64,000 nucleotides of DNA from Candidatus Rothia avicola (GTDB lineage Bacteria; Actinomycetota; Actinomycetes; Actinomycetales; Micrococcaceae), in assembly GCA_019115985.1 (NCBI GenBank), contig DXCN01000040.1, forward strand, positions 62,001 to 126,000, read 5' to 3'. A program made the position numbers and the translations under genes. Positions within the stretch are counted from its first letter, which is position 1. Each line of letters starts with the position of its first letter. Below the pieces are notes generated by a model. That model saw nothing but the letters and a program-made list of their open reading frames with translations, was not told the origin of the DNA and did no database searches. This document shows, one piece after another, positions 25,130 to 33,296 of this stretch.

Positions 25130-27970
25130 CTAATCGCCCGCTTTCTGAGCGCTGCTCTTCTTGGTCGCGGTCTTCTTGGCTGTGGTTTTCTTAGCCGTGG
25201 TTTTCTTAGCCGTGGTTTTCTTAGCCGCCGGCTTCTTGGCAGCGGTCTTGCGCTTGACCGGGCCCTTAGCTCGTTTCTCAGCGAGCAGCTCAACCGCGCG
25301 GGTATGGGTGAGGGACTCGATGGTTTCGCTGCGGGGTACCGTAATATTGGTGACGCCGTCGGTGATGTAGGGGCCGAAGCGGCCGTCCTTCACCACAATC
25401 TTCTTTTCAGAAACCGGGTCTACGCCGAGCTCAGCCAACGGGGGCTTGGCTGCACCGCGTCCGCGCTGCTTGGGCTGGGAATAAATCTCCAGGGCCTGCT
25501 CCAGGGTAATGGAGAAAATCTGGTCTTCGGTCTCCAGGGAACGGGAGTCGGTGCCCTTCTTTAGGTAGGGGCCGAAACGGCCGTTCTGGGCGGTAATTTC
25601 GGTGCCCTCGGCATCGGCACCGACCACGCGGGGCAGGGCCATAATCTTGAGGGCATCGTCCAGGGTGACGGTTGCCAGGTCCATAGACTTAAAGAGGGAG
25701 CCGGTGCGGGGCTTTTCAGCCTTAGGCTTCTTCTTGGGCTTGGGCTTGCCGTTCTTGTAGTACTCGGTGGGCTGGGCCTCCATCCAGGCGGCGATTTCTT
25801 CCTCGGTCATCTCGGGGATAACCTCGGTGACGTAGGGGCCAAAACGGCCGTCGCGGGCCACAATGGTGCGGCCGGTCGCCGGGTCAACGCCGAGTTCACG
25901 GCCGTCGTTCTTACCCATTTCCAGCAGCTCAGCAACCTTTTCCTCGGTCAGCTCATCGGGTGCCAGGTCTGCCGGTACGTTGGCGCGGACGGGGTCCTTA
26001 ACCTCCCCGGTTTCGGTATCAATCTCGCCGCCGGTCTCAAGATAGGGGCCGAACTTGCCCACGCGCAGGTTGACCCCGGGGGCGACCTCTACAGAGTTGA
26101 TCGCGCGGGCGTCGATGTCGCCCAAGTTGTCAACGATGGGCTTGAGGCCGCGTTTGTCTCCCCCACCGAAGTAGAAGTGAGACAGCCACTCGGGGCGGGC
26201 CTCTTCACCGCGGGCAATGCGGTCAAGGTCTTCTTCCATTTCGGCGGTGAACTCGTAGTCCACGTACTTGGCGAAGTGCTCTTCGAGCAGGCGAACGACC
26301 GAGAAAGCAGTCCAGGAGGGCACCAGGGAGCCGGAGCGATTGTTGACGTAGCCGCGGTCCATGATGGTTGAGATGACGGCTGCGTAGGTTGAGGGGCGGC
26401 CAATGCCAAGTTCGTCCATGGCCTTGACCAGGGAAGCCTCGGTGTAGCGGGGCGGGGGTGAGGTTTCGTGACGGGCAGCTTCGATAGCGCTGCCGCGCAG
26501 GCAGTCGCCTTCTGCCAGGTTGGGTAGACGCTTGTCGTCCTTACCGTCCTTGGCCTCGCCCTTGCCCTCTTCGCCACGCAGGGCGTCCTTGCCTTCCTCG
26601 TAGGCGGCGAGGAAGCCGCGGAAGGTAATGACGGTGCCGGACGCTGCGAACTCGGCATCCCGGCCGTCAGCCGCGGTTGCCCCCAGGCGGACGGAGGCGG
26701 TGGATCCCTTGGCGTCCGCCATCTGGGAGGCAACAGTGCGCTTCCAAATCAGCTCGTAGAGGCGGAATTCGTCGATGCTCAGCGCATTCTTGACCTCGGC
26801 AGGGGTACGGAAGGAATCCCCCGCAGGGCGGATTGCTTCGTGGGCTTCCTGGGCGTTCTTGGACTTGGAGATATAGACGCGCGGGGAGGAGGGCACGAAG
26901 TCAGCGCCGTACAGCTCCGAAGCCTGCTTACGGGCAGCCTGGGTCGCCTGGTCAGACAGGGCAACCGAGTCGGTTCGCATGTAGGTGATGTAACCGTTCT
27001 CGTAGAGGCGCTGGGCCACCTGCATGGTGGAGCGGGATGAGAAGCGGAGCTTACGGGCAGCTTCCTGCTGCAGGGTTGAGGTGGTGAAGGGGGCAGCGGG
27101 GCGGCGGGTGTAGGGCTTGGTGTCGACCGAGCGGACGGCGAAAGCGGCGGACGCCAGCGCGGCAGCCAGGGAGCTGGCGGCGGCTTCATCCAGATGGGCA
27201 ACCTTGCCGCGGGCGCTGGTCTTGAGGGTGCCGTCGTCGGCGAAGTCCTTGCCGGTAACTACGCGGGCACCGTCAACGGCGGAGAGCTTGGCGGTGAAGG
27301 ATTCGGAGGCAGAGGTGGTGAAGGTACCGGTGAGGTCCCAGTAGGTGGCTGAGCGGAAGGCCATGCGTTCGCGTTCGCGCTCTACGACCAGGCGGGTTGC
27401 CACAGACTGCACGCGGCCGGCTGAAAGGCCGCGGGAGACCTTGCGCCAGAGGACCGGTGAAAGCTCGTAACCGTAGATACGGTCGAGCACGCGGCGGGTT
27501 TCCTGGGCGTCCACCAGGTTGTTATCGATGTCGCGCAGTTCGTTGAAGCCGCGCTGGATCGCTTCTTTGGTGATTTCGGGGAAGGTCAGACGGTAGACGG
27601 GCACCTTGGGCTTGAGCACCTGCAGCAGGTGCCAGGCGATAGCTTCACCTTCGCGGTCACCATCGGTTGCCAGATAGAGGGCATCGGACTCTTTGAGCAA
27701 GCGCTTGAGCTCGGTGACCTTCTTTTTCTTATCGGGGTTGACCACGTAGTAGGGCTCGAAGCCTTCTTCGACGTTGACCGCAAACTTGCCGACGGGGCTC
27801 TTTTTGAGCTCATCGGGCAGCTCAGAGGGCTGGGGAAGGTCGCGAATATGCCCCATGGAGGATTCAACGATGAAGGCATCGCCCAGGTACCCACTGATGG
27901 TTTTCACCTTCGAGGGGGATTCCACGATCAGCAGTGACTTGCCGTGCTCGGTGGTTGCCTGAGTGGGCAC
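25130..27970 (-). CDS. topA: DNA topoisomerase I
   Basis: LLIVESPSKVKTISGYLG Toprim, YLATDGDREGEAIAWHLL, GYITYMRTDSVALS active-site Tyr, GRFGPY C-terminal repeats, Lys-rich tail. GTG 27970 with SD ggag. Confidence 0.97.
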   Translation of the reverse strand: MPTQATTEHGKSLLIVESPSKVKTISGYLGDAFIVESSMGHIRDLPQPSELPDELKKSPVGKFAVNVEEGFEPYYVVNPDKKKKVTELKRLLKESDALYLATDGDREGEAIAWHLLQVLKPKVPVYRLTFPEITKEAIQRGFNELRDIDNNLVDAQETRRVLDRIYGYELSPVLWRKVSRGLSAGRVQSVATRLVVERERERMAFRSATYWDLTGTFTTSASESFTAKLSAVDGARVVTGKDFADDGTLKTSARGKVAHLDEAAASSLAAALASAAFAVRSVDTKPYTRRPAAPFTTSTLQQEAARKLRFSSRSTMQVAQRLYENGYITYMRTDSVALSDQATQAARKQASELYGADFVPSSPRVYISKSKNAQEAHEAIRPAGDSFRTPAEVKNALSIDEFRLYELIWKRTVASQMADAKGSTASVRLGATAADGRDAEFAASGTVITFRGFLAAYEEGKDALRGEEGKGEAKDGKDDKRLPNLAEGDCLRGSAIEAARHETSPPPRYTEASLVKAMDELGIGRPSTYAAVISTIMDRGYVNNRSGSLVPSWTAFSVVRLLEEHFAKYVDYEFTAEMEEDLDRIARGEEARPEWLSHFYFGGGDKRGLKPIVDNLGDIDARAINSVEVAPGVNLRVGKFGPYLETGGEIDTETGEVKDPVRANVPADLAPDELTEEKVAELLEMGKNDGRELGVDPATGRTIVARDGRFGPYVTEVIPEMTEEEIAAWMEAQPTEYYKNGKPKPKKKPKAEKPRTGSLFKSMDLATVTLDDALKIMALPRVVGADAEGTEITAQNGRFGPYLKKGTDSRSLETEDQIFSITLEQALEIYSQPKQRGRGAAKPPLAELGVDPVSEKKIVVKDGRFGPYITDGVTNITVPRSETIESLTHTRAVELLAEKRAKGPVKRKTAAKKPAAKKTTAKKTTAKKTTAKKTATKKSSAQKAGD

Positions 27971-28093
27971 TGAGGGCTCCTTGGGGTCGGTTTTCGTGTG
28001 TATGCACAACAATAGCTGACTTACGGGGCTTCGTGTCTACTTAGACCGATGTGACCTTAGAGGACGGGTGTGTGGGGCCAGCGCCGGTGCTGC

Positions 28094-28125
28094 CCCTAGC
28101 CCCTTAAAGCCCTAGCCCCTTAAAG
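28094..28125. repeat. 16-bp tandem duplication (CCCTAGCCCCTTAAAG)x2
   Basis: Two exact adjacent copies; the second overlaps the stop codon of the 28120 CDS. Confidence 0.9.
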
Positions 28126-28539
28126 CTCGTCGGCGGGTTCTACCCCGATTTCGAACTCGCGCCCGCTGACGCTCACCGGCTCTATCTCAACCCAGTTGGT
28201 CTTGTAGGTCGGCGAGTAGGTGCGCAGGCCCAGGGCTTCGACCGCATCGAGGTCGGCTTCGCTGGTGAGCCAGTGGGCGTTGCCGTGCACGACCACGGAG
28301 CGGGCAGTACCGTCGATGACCTCGTCAATTTCGAAGGCGGCCTTGCGGCTGATGACGACTTCTGAGAGCTTCTGGCCAGCTGCAGTGCGGAAGTAGATTT
28401 TCTTCTCGTGCGCCACAAAGTTGACGGGGTAGATATCTACCTCCCCGCCCACAGCCAAGGCCAGACGGCCGAACTCGTGGGCAGCTAGCAGCTCCCAGCA
28501 GCGGTCTTCGGTCAGGGTTTTAATAGGATTCTCTACCAT
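28120..28539 (-). CDS. Pyridoxamine 5'-phosphate oxidase family protein (FMN-binding split barrel)
   Basis: CWELLAAHEFGRLALAVGGEVDIYPVNFVAHEKKIYFRTAAGQKL. Confidence 0.88.
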   Translation of the reverse strand: MVENPIKTLTEDRCWELLAAHEFGRLALAVGGEVDIYPVNFVAHEKKIYFRTAAGQKLSEVVISRKAAFEIDEVIDGTARSVVVHGNAHWLTSEADLDAVEALGLRTYSPTYKTNWVEIEPVSVSGREFEIGVEPADEL

Positions 28540-28548
28540 GACCCCAGT

Positions 28549-30192
28549 CTAATCCCCCTGGTCAATCCGCAAAAAGCCCTTTTCGAGCAGTTCGCGCATG
28601 TTACTGATTAATACATGTCTGGGTTCTTCGGTCTCCCAGCCCAGCAGGGCAGCTAGGGCACCAGCAATTTGGCCGGCAGTCAGGTCCCCGTCACAGGCAG
28701 AGACAAAGCCGGATGTCTCTGTAGTTTCTAGGATGGTGCGGCGCAGCCCGGCACCTGCACGCAGCAGAATCACGGAGGGGTGCTCGGAGCCGGGGGTGGC
28801 GTGACGTTCTTCGGTCACGTCCCCGGCAACGACCAGGTGCTTCTCTAGCAGGTCAGCATCATTCAGGGCCGTGACCTGATCAAAGTGCTCCACAGCCTCG
28901 GTGATAAAGGGGGCGATGGGCTGCTGGATGGGGTAGGTGATTTCTTCGAAGCGGTGCAGCCTCTCCCCTGCGGAAACCGGGTTCGGCTTACGTAGCCAAA
29001 TCATGCCAAACCCGATGGAACCAATGCCCCGGGAGGCGAAGTCACGCAGGTAGGCGGTGTAGGCGGCTTCAAAATGGGCGGGGTCGCGGTTTTCGCTGGC
29101 GTCCCGCAGCCAGGTTTCGGCATACTGTTCAGGTTCAAGAACCTCGCGCTGGATGAACCAGGCTTCGGTCTCCTCCCCAACCCAGGTGCGGGGGCGGTCT
29201 GCCCAGTCGGCGGGGCCGTCCTGCCCGTCAACGGGGATTTCCCAGTTACCCAGCATCTGGGCGCGCCCGCCGGGGGCAAGCACGGTGGGTAGCTGCTGCA
29301 CCAGGGTTGAGACGATACCGTCCCCTGCCATGCCACCATCGCGGTAGGTGAACTGGTCCTCGGGGCTCTCGTGCTCGCTACGCGGGGTGATCACAAAGGG
29401 CGGGTTAGATACCACCAGGTTGAAGGTTTCACCGGCGACAGGTTCAAGCAGGGAACCTAAGCGCAGGCTCACGCGCTCTTCGAGGTTGGCCGCATCAAGG
29501 TTCAGGGCGGACGCGTTAAGCAGCAGGTTGAAGCGGGTAAAGGCCAGGGCGCGCTCGGAGATATCGGTAGCGGTCACGTGGCGGGTGTGGGCCAGCAGGT
29601 GGAAGACCTGGATGCCGCAGCCGGTGCCCAGATCGAGGGCCCGGTCTACAGGGGTTCGCTCGGTGAGCTGGGCCAGGGTCAGGGAGGCTTGGCCGATACC
29701 CAGCACATGGTCCTTGCGCAGGACGCCGGGGCGCTGGTGGGCGCCCAAATCGCTGGCTACAAAGAGTTCGGTTCCATCGTCTGCGGCGTGCGGCCGCAGG
29801 TCTACGGCGGCCTGCACCAGGCCGTCCTCGGTGGGCTCCGCCAACCCCAGATCCAGCAGCAGGTCCAGGCTACCTGCCCCCAGGGCGTCCTCAAGGTCCC
29901 CACCGGGCAGGGCGGTGCCAAAGAGGAAGAAGCGCACCAGCTGGGCCAGGTTCCGCTGGGCGGTGGTAAAGGTTTCTGATGTAGCCTCCTGCCCCAGAAT
30001 CTGGCTCACCCGGTAAAGGCCGGGCACCACCTGGTCGCGGGTCATGGCCTCAAAAGCGCGGGACCCCAGTAGCTCCTCGATACCGTCGTAGGTGTAGTTG
30101 AGCTCGGTCAGGGCGGTGTGCAGGCGGGTGAGGGCGGCGGTATCGGCGCTGACGGGGGCACCGGGAACACGGGAAAAATCAGAAGTCATCAC
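28549..30192 (-). CDS. Class I SAM-dependent methyltransferase (DUF7059-like, HemK/PrmC-style NPP motif)
   Basis: ALDLGTGCGIQVFHLLAHTRHVTATDISERALAFTRFN and NLVVSNPPFVITPR; about 547 aa. Confidence 0.85.
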   Translation of the reverse strand: MMTSDFSRVPGAPVSADTAALTRLHTALTELNYTYDGIEELLGSRAFEAMTRDQVVPGLYRVSQILGQEATSETFTTAQRNLAQLVRFFLFGTALPGGDLEDALGAGSLDLLLDLGLAEPTEDGLVQAAVDLRPHAADDGTELFVASDLGAHQRPGVLRKDHVLGIGQASLTLAQLTERTPVDRALDLGTGCGIQVFHLLAHTRHVTATDISERALAFTRFNLLLNASALNLDAANLEERVSLRLGSLLEPVAGETFNLVVSNPPFVITPRSEHESPEDQFTYRDGGMAGDGIVSTLVQQLPTVLAPGGRAQMLGNWEIPVDGQDGPADWADRPRTWVGEETEAWFIQREVLEPEQYAETWLRDASENRDPAHFEAAYTAYLRDFASRGIGSIGFGMIWLRKPNPVSAGERLHRFEEITYPIQQPIAPFITEAVEHFDQVTALNDADLLEKHLVVAGDVTEERHATPGSEHPSVILLRAGAGLRRTILETTETSGFVSACDGDLTAGQIAGALAALLGWETEEPRHVLISNMRELLEKGFLRIDQGD

Positions 30193-30229
30193 GCTCTCTA
30201 TTTAACCGTATGAGCGGTAGGGTAGAGAC

Positions 30230-30547
30230 ATGTTATTTGCATTCTCCGTAGCCCCCACCGGCGGCGGCGACCCGTCCGGGTCCGTGCACGACGCCGTTGC
30301 AGAAGCCGTCCAGATTGTCCGCGATTCGGGCCTGCCCCACCGCACCGACGCCATGTTTACCACCATCGAAGGTGACTGGGACGAGTGCATGGCCGTCATC
30401 AAAGCCGCCACCGAAGCAGTTGGCAAATACGGCAACCGCATCTCCCTGGTGCTCAAAGCCGATATCCGCCCAGGCTACGACTCCGGTGAGCTTACCGGCA
30501 AACTAGAGCGGCTAGAAGAAGCCATCACCCGCAAGGCTGAAGCCTAG
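30230..30547 (+). CDS. Thiamine-binding protein (MTH1187/YkoF-like)
   Basis: FAFSVAPTGGGDPSGSVHDAVAEAVQIVRDSGLPHRTDAMFTTIEGDWDECMAVI matches the MTH1187 family pattern. Confidence 0.85.
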   Translation: MLFAFSVAPTGGGDPSGSVHDAVAEAVQIVRDSGLPHRTDAMFTTIEGDWDECMAVIKAATEAVGKYGNRISLVLKADIRPGYDSGELTGKLERLEEAITRKAEA

Positions 30548-30987
30548 TGCGTATCTGGTCTGTGCACCCCTCCTTGCTCGATGCCAAAGGCCTCGTAGCC
30601 TGCTGGCGGGAAACCCTGCTTGCCCAGAAAGTTCTTCAGGGACTCACCAAGGGCTACACCAACCACCCCCAACTCGACCGTTTTAAGGCCTCCAGCGATT
30701 CTTTGGCCTACATCTGCACCTACCTGCACGGGCTAGCTGACGAAGCTGACGGGCGGGGCTATAGCTTCAATCGGGGTTTGCTGGTGCTCCCCGCTCAACC
30801 GGAGTTATCACCGCTGCCGGTTACCGACGGTCAGCTGGACTACGAAATATCATTTTTGGCAGAAAAAGTAAAAACCCGCTCTCCTCAGTGGTATGACGAG
30901 CATTTCTCCACGTCACCGGCTAAAGTGACCCACCCCCTCTTCACTATCGTGCCGGGTGGGGTCGAGAGCTGGGAAAAGATTAAATAA
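30547..30987 (+). CDS. Pyrimidine dimer DNA glycosylase/endonuclease V-like (Pyr_excise)
   Basis: MRIWSVHPSLLDAKGLVACWRETLLAQKVLQGLTKGYTNHPQLDRFK signature. Confidence 0.82.
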   Translation: MRIWSVHPSLLDAKGLVACWRETLLAQKVLQGLTKGYTNHPQLDRFKASSDSLAYICTYLHGLADEADGRGYSFNRGLLVLPAQPELSPLPVTDGQLDYEISFLAEKVKTRSPQWYDEHFSTSPAKVTHPLFTIVPGGVESWEKIK

Positions 30988-31031
30988 TAATCAAGGTGAT
31001 TTTTTCTAGGGGTCTGGGATATATTTACTTT

Positions 31032-31172
31032 ATGGCTAATGCAGAAAAAATTGCCGAACTGGAAAAGTCCATTGCTGACTGGAAGGAAAAGGCCGCTAAC
31101 GGTGGCCCGGCCTTCATCGCAGAGATTATCGAGAAGCTTGAGGCCGAACTGGCCGTAGAGCAGAACTCCTAA
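31032..31172 (+). CDS. 46-aa predicted coiled-coil protein (MANAEKIAELEKSIADWKEKAANGGPAFIAEIIEKLEAELAVEQNS), not in ORF track
   Basis: ATG 31032, TAA 31170-31172; TATATT -10-like hexamer 6 nt upstream (leaderless style); strongly helical coding composition. Confidence 0.65.
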   Translation: MANAEKIAELEKSIADWKEKAANGGPAFIAEIIEKLEAELAVEQNS

Positions 31173-31293
31173 AGATTTTTCCCTTCGGTATCACCACACC
31201 AGTTCAACCGTTATCCAGGGGCGCGCAAGCGCACATACTTTAGAGAGAAATACCTCCCGCATATCGCGCTGCGGGAGGTATTGTATTGTCTCT

Positions 31294-31827
31294 TTAGGCG
31301 GCCTGCGGGCTCGTTACGGCCTGCCAGAGATACATACGGTAGTTCTCGTCGGTAATTTCACCGGGCCCGTACACTTCTAGGCAGACGCCGGTAGGTTCCA
31401 GCCCCTTCGAGGGGATAAAGGTGCTGGCCAGGTGGTTGAAGCCTGCCTTGATATGGGCAGGGGGGACGCCCGGGGTAATGGCCCCCTGCACCAGGACGGT
31501 AGCGTACATAGCGGCCGGTACCATCACGCCGGTCAGCCCCAGGGCTGCAACATCCTTGATACCGCCGGGCACAATGAAACCCGCCGTGTAAGTAAAACCG
31601 GTATCGTCGGCGTCCGGCATGACGACACCCACCTTCTGCAACTTTTCTACCGCGGCCAGACGCTGGGCGGCCAGGTCGCTCTCGCCCGATTCAAGCGTGC
31701 TATAAAGGCGCTCCCACCAGGAGCCGAAGTCACTCTCTTCGGTCGCCGGGTCGGTGACGCCGGCGACCATAAAGGTGCCGTACTCAATCAGGGCTGTCTC
31801 AAAAGCCGGGGTTTTCTGCTCACTCAT
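31294..31827 (-). CDS. GyrI-like/effector-binding domain protein
   Basis: [29 protein letters not shown] resembles GyrI-like small-molecule-binding domains. ATG 31827. Confidence 0.5.
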   Translation of the reverse strand: MSEQKTPAFETALIEYGTFMVAGVTDPATEESDFGSWWERLYSTLESGESDLAAQRLAAVEKLQKVGVVMPDADDTGFTYTAGFIVPGGIKDVAALGLTGVMVPAAMYATVLVQGAITPGVPPAHIKAGFNHLASTFIPSKGLEPTGVCLEVYGPGEITDENYRMYLWQAVTSPQAA

Positions 31828-32708
31828 GCTGACGCTGCCGCAGCCTCGTGCTCGGCTTCTGCTTTGACCTGGCAGTCGGGGCACAGGAGCACCAGGTCAC
31901 GCACGCCATCCACATCGAGGTTGACGAAGGTGTTGGCCTTAGCGCCGCAGTGTTCGCACTCGCCGATTGTGACGGTGTCGGGTGAGAAGTTCATGTGCTG
32001 GCGCTTATCGAAGATGTAGAGTGAGCCCTCCCAGAGGCCAGAATCACCGTACTTTTCGCCGTAGCGCACGATGCCGCCGTCGATCTGGTAAATCTCTTTG
32101 AAGCCGCGGTTCTTCATCAGAGCCGAAAGAATTTCGCATCGGATACCGCCGGTGCAGTAGGTGATGACGGGCTTGTCTTTGAGGTCATCGTACTTACCCG
32201 ATTCGATTTCTTGAATGAAATCGTGGGTGGTGCGCACATCGGGCACAATGGCGTTCTTGAACTTGCCGATTTTGGCTTCGAAGGCGTTGCGGCCGTCGAA
32301 GAAGACGACCTCGTCGCCGCGCTCTTCAACTAGCTTGTTCACTTCTTCAGGCTTCAGGTGCACGCCGCCGCCCACCACACCGTTTTCATCGACGATAAGT
32401 TCATCGGGGGTACCGAAGGCAACGATTTCGTCGCGAGCTTTGACAGAAAGGCGGGGAAAGTCGCTAGCACTACCGTCGGACCACTTAAGTTCAAGCTTTT
32501 CGAAGCCCGGGTACTGGCGGGTAGTCTTACCGTACTGTTTCAGGGCGTTGATGTCACCGCCCAGGGTACCGTTGATGCCGTGCTTAGAAATCAGGATGCG
32601 GCCGGTCAGGCCCAGCTTCTCGCAGAGGGCACGCTGCCACAGCATCACGGCCTTGGGGTCGGTCACAGGGGCAAAGCAGTAGTAGAGGATAATTTTTTCT
32701 TGAGACAC
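31824..32708 (-). CDS. trhO: tRNA uridine(34) hydroxylase / rhodanese TrhO (YceA)
   Basis: [64 protein letters not shown] start 32708. Confidence 0.92.
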   Translation of the reverse strand: MSQEKIILYYCFAPVTDPKAVMLWQRALCEKLGLTGRILISKHGINGTLGGDINALKQYGKTTRQYPGFEKLELKWSDGSASDFPRLSVKARDEIVAFGTPDELIVDENGVVGGGVHLKPEEVNKLVEERGDEVVFFDGRNAFEAKIGKFKNAIVPDVRTTHDFIQEIESGKYDDLKDKPVITYCTGGIRCEILSALMKNRGFKEIYQIDGGIVRYGEKYGDSGLWEGSLYIFDKRQHMNFSPDTVTIGECEHCGAKANTFVNLDVDGVRDLVLLCPDCQVKAEAEHEAAAASA

Positions 32709-32758
32709 ACCCCTATTTTAGACCTTATGCCCCTCGGTGGGGGCGGCGACTGGCGCTC

Positions 32759-33199
32759 CTAGCCCAGGCGGAAGCGGCGTCCGGTCATTTTCTGCGGGGT
32801 CAGCTCCACAAACTCCAGCTTCTCGGTATCGAGCCAGGGCTCAAGGTTGAGCTTGCCAACGTAGTCAATTTCGCGGGTTTCGGTCAGCAGGCGGGCGGTG
32901 GCAAAGACATTGACCGAGTAGGCGTGGCTGCCCTCGGCCCGATCGAACTGCACGGTCACTTTCTCGTTCATCAAAAGCTGGGTGAGCTTGCTACCGGAGG
33001 CGGTTCGGAAGAAAATGCGAACCCCGTCGGTCACAATGTTGAGCGGGGTGATGTGCACGTAACCGTCCTCGCCTACCGTCCCCAGACGGGCAAACCGGGT
33101 GCCCTCGATCAGCTCCCACATCTGCTCTTCGGTGAGGACCGTGACCACAGGCTCCTGCTCGGTGACCTTCTTACCCTGAATGTTCATTGGAATACTCAT
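32759..33199 (-). CDS. Pyridoxamine 5'-phosphate oxidase family protein
   Basis: LTEEQMWELIEGTRFARLGTVGEDGYVHITPLNIVTDGVRIFFRTASGSKLTQLL. Start at 33199 favoured by GATAAT 7 nt upstream; 33208 also possible. Confidence 0.85.
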   Translation of the reverse strand: MSIPMNIQGKKVTEQEPVVTVLTEEQMWELIEGTRFARLGTVGEDGYVHITPLNIVTDGVRIFFRTASGSKLTQLLMNEKVTVQFDRAEGSHAYSVNVFATARLLTETREIDYVGKLNLEPWLDTEKLEFVELTPQKMTGRRFRLG

Positions 33200-33296
33200 A
33201 GACCCCATTATCCCACCTCTTATAGTGCAGGTCACAGATAACCGGGGCAGAAAGAGCAAATATTTACGCGCACTCTGGCGGTGCCATAATAGACGG

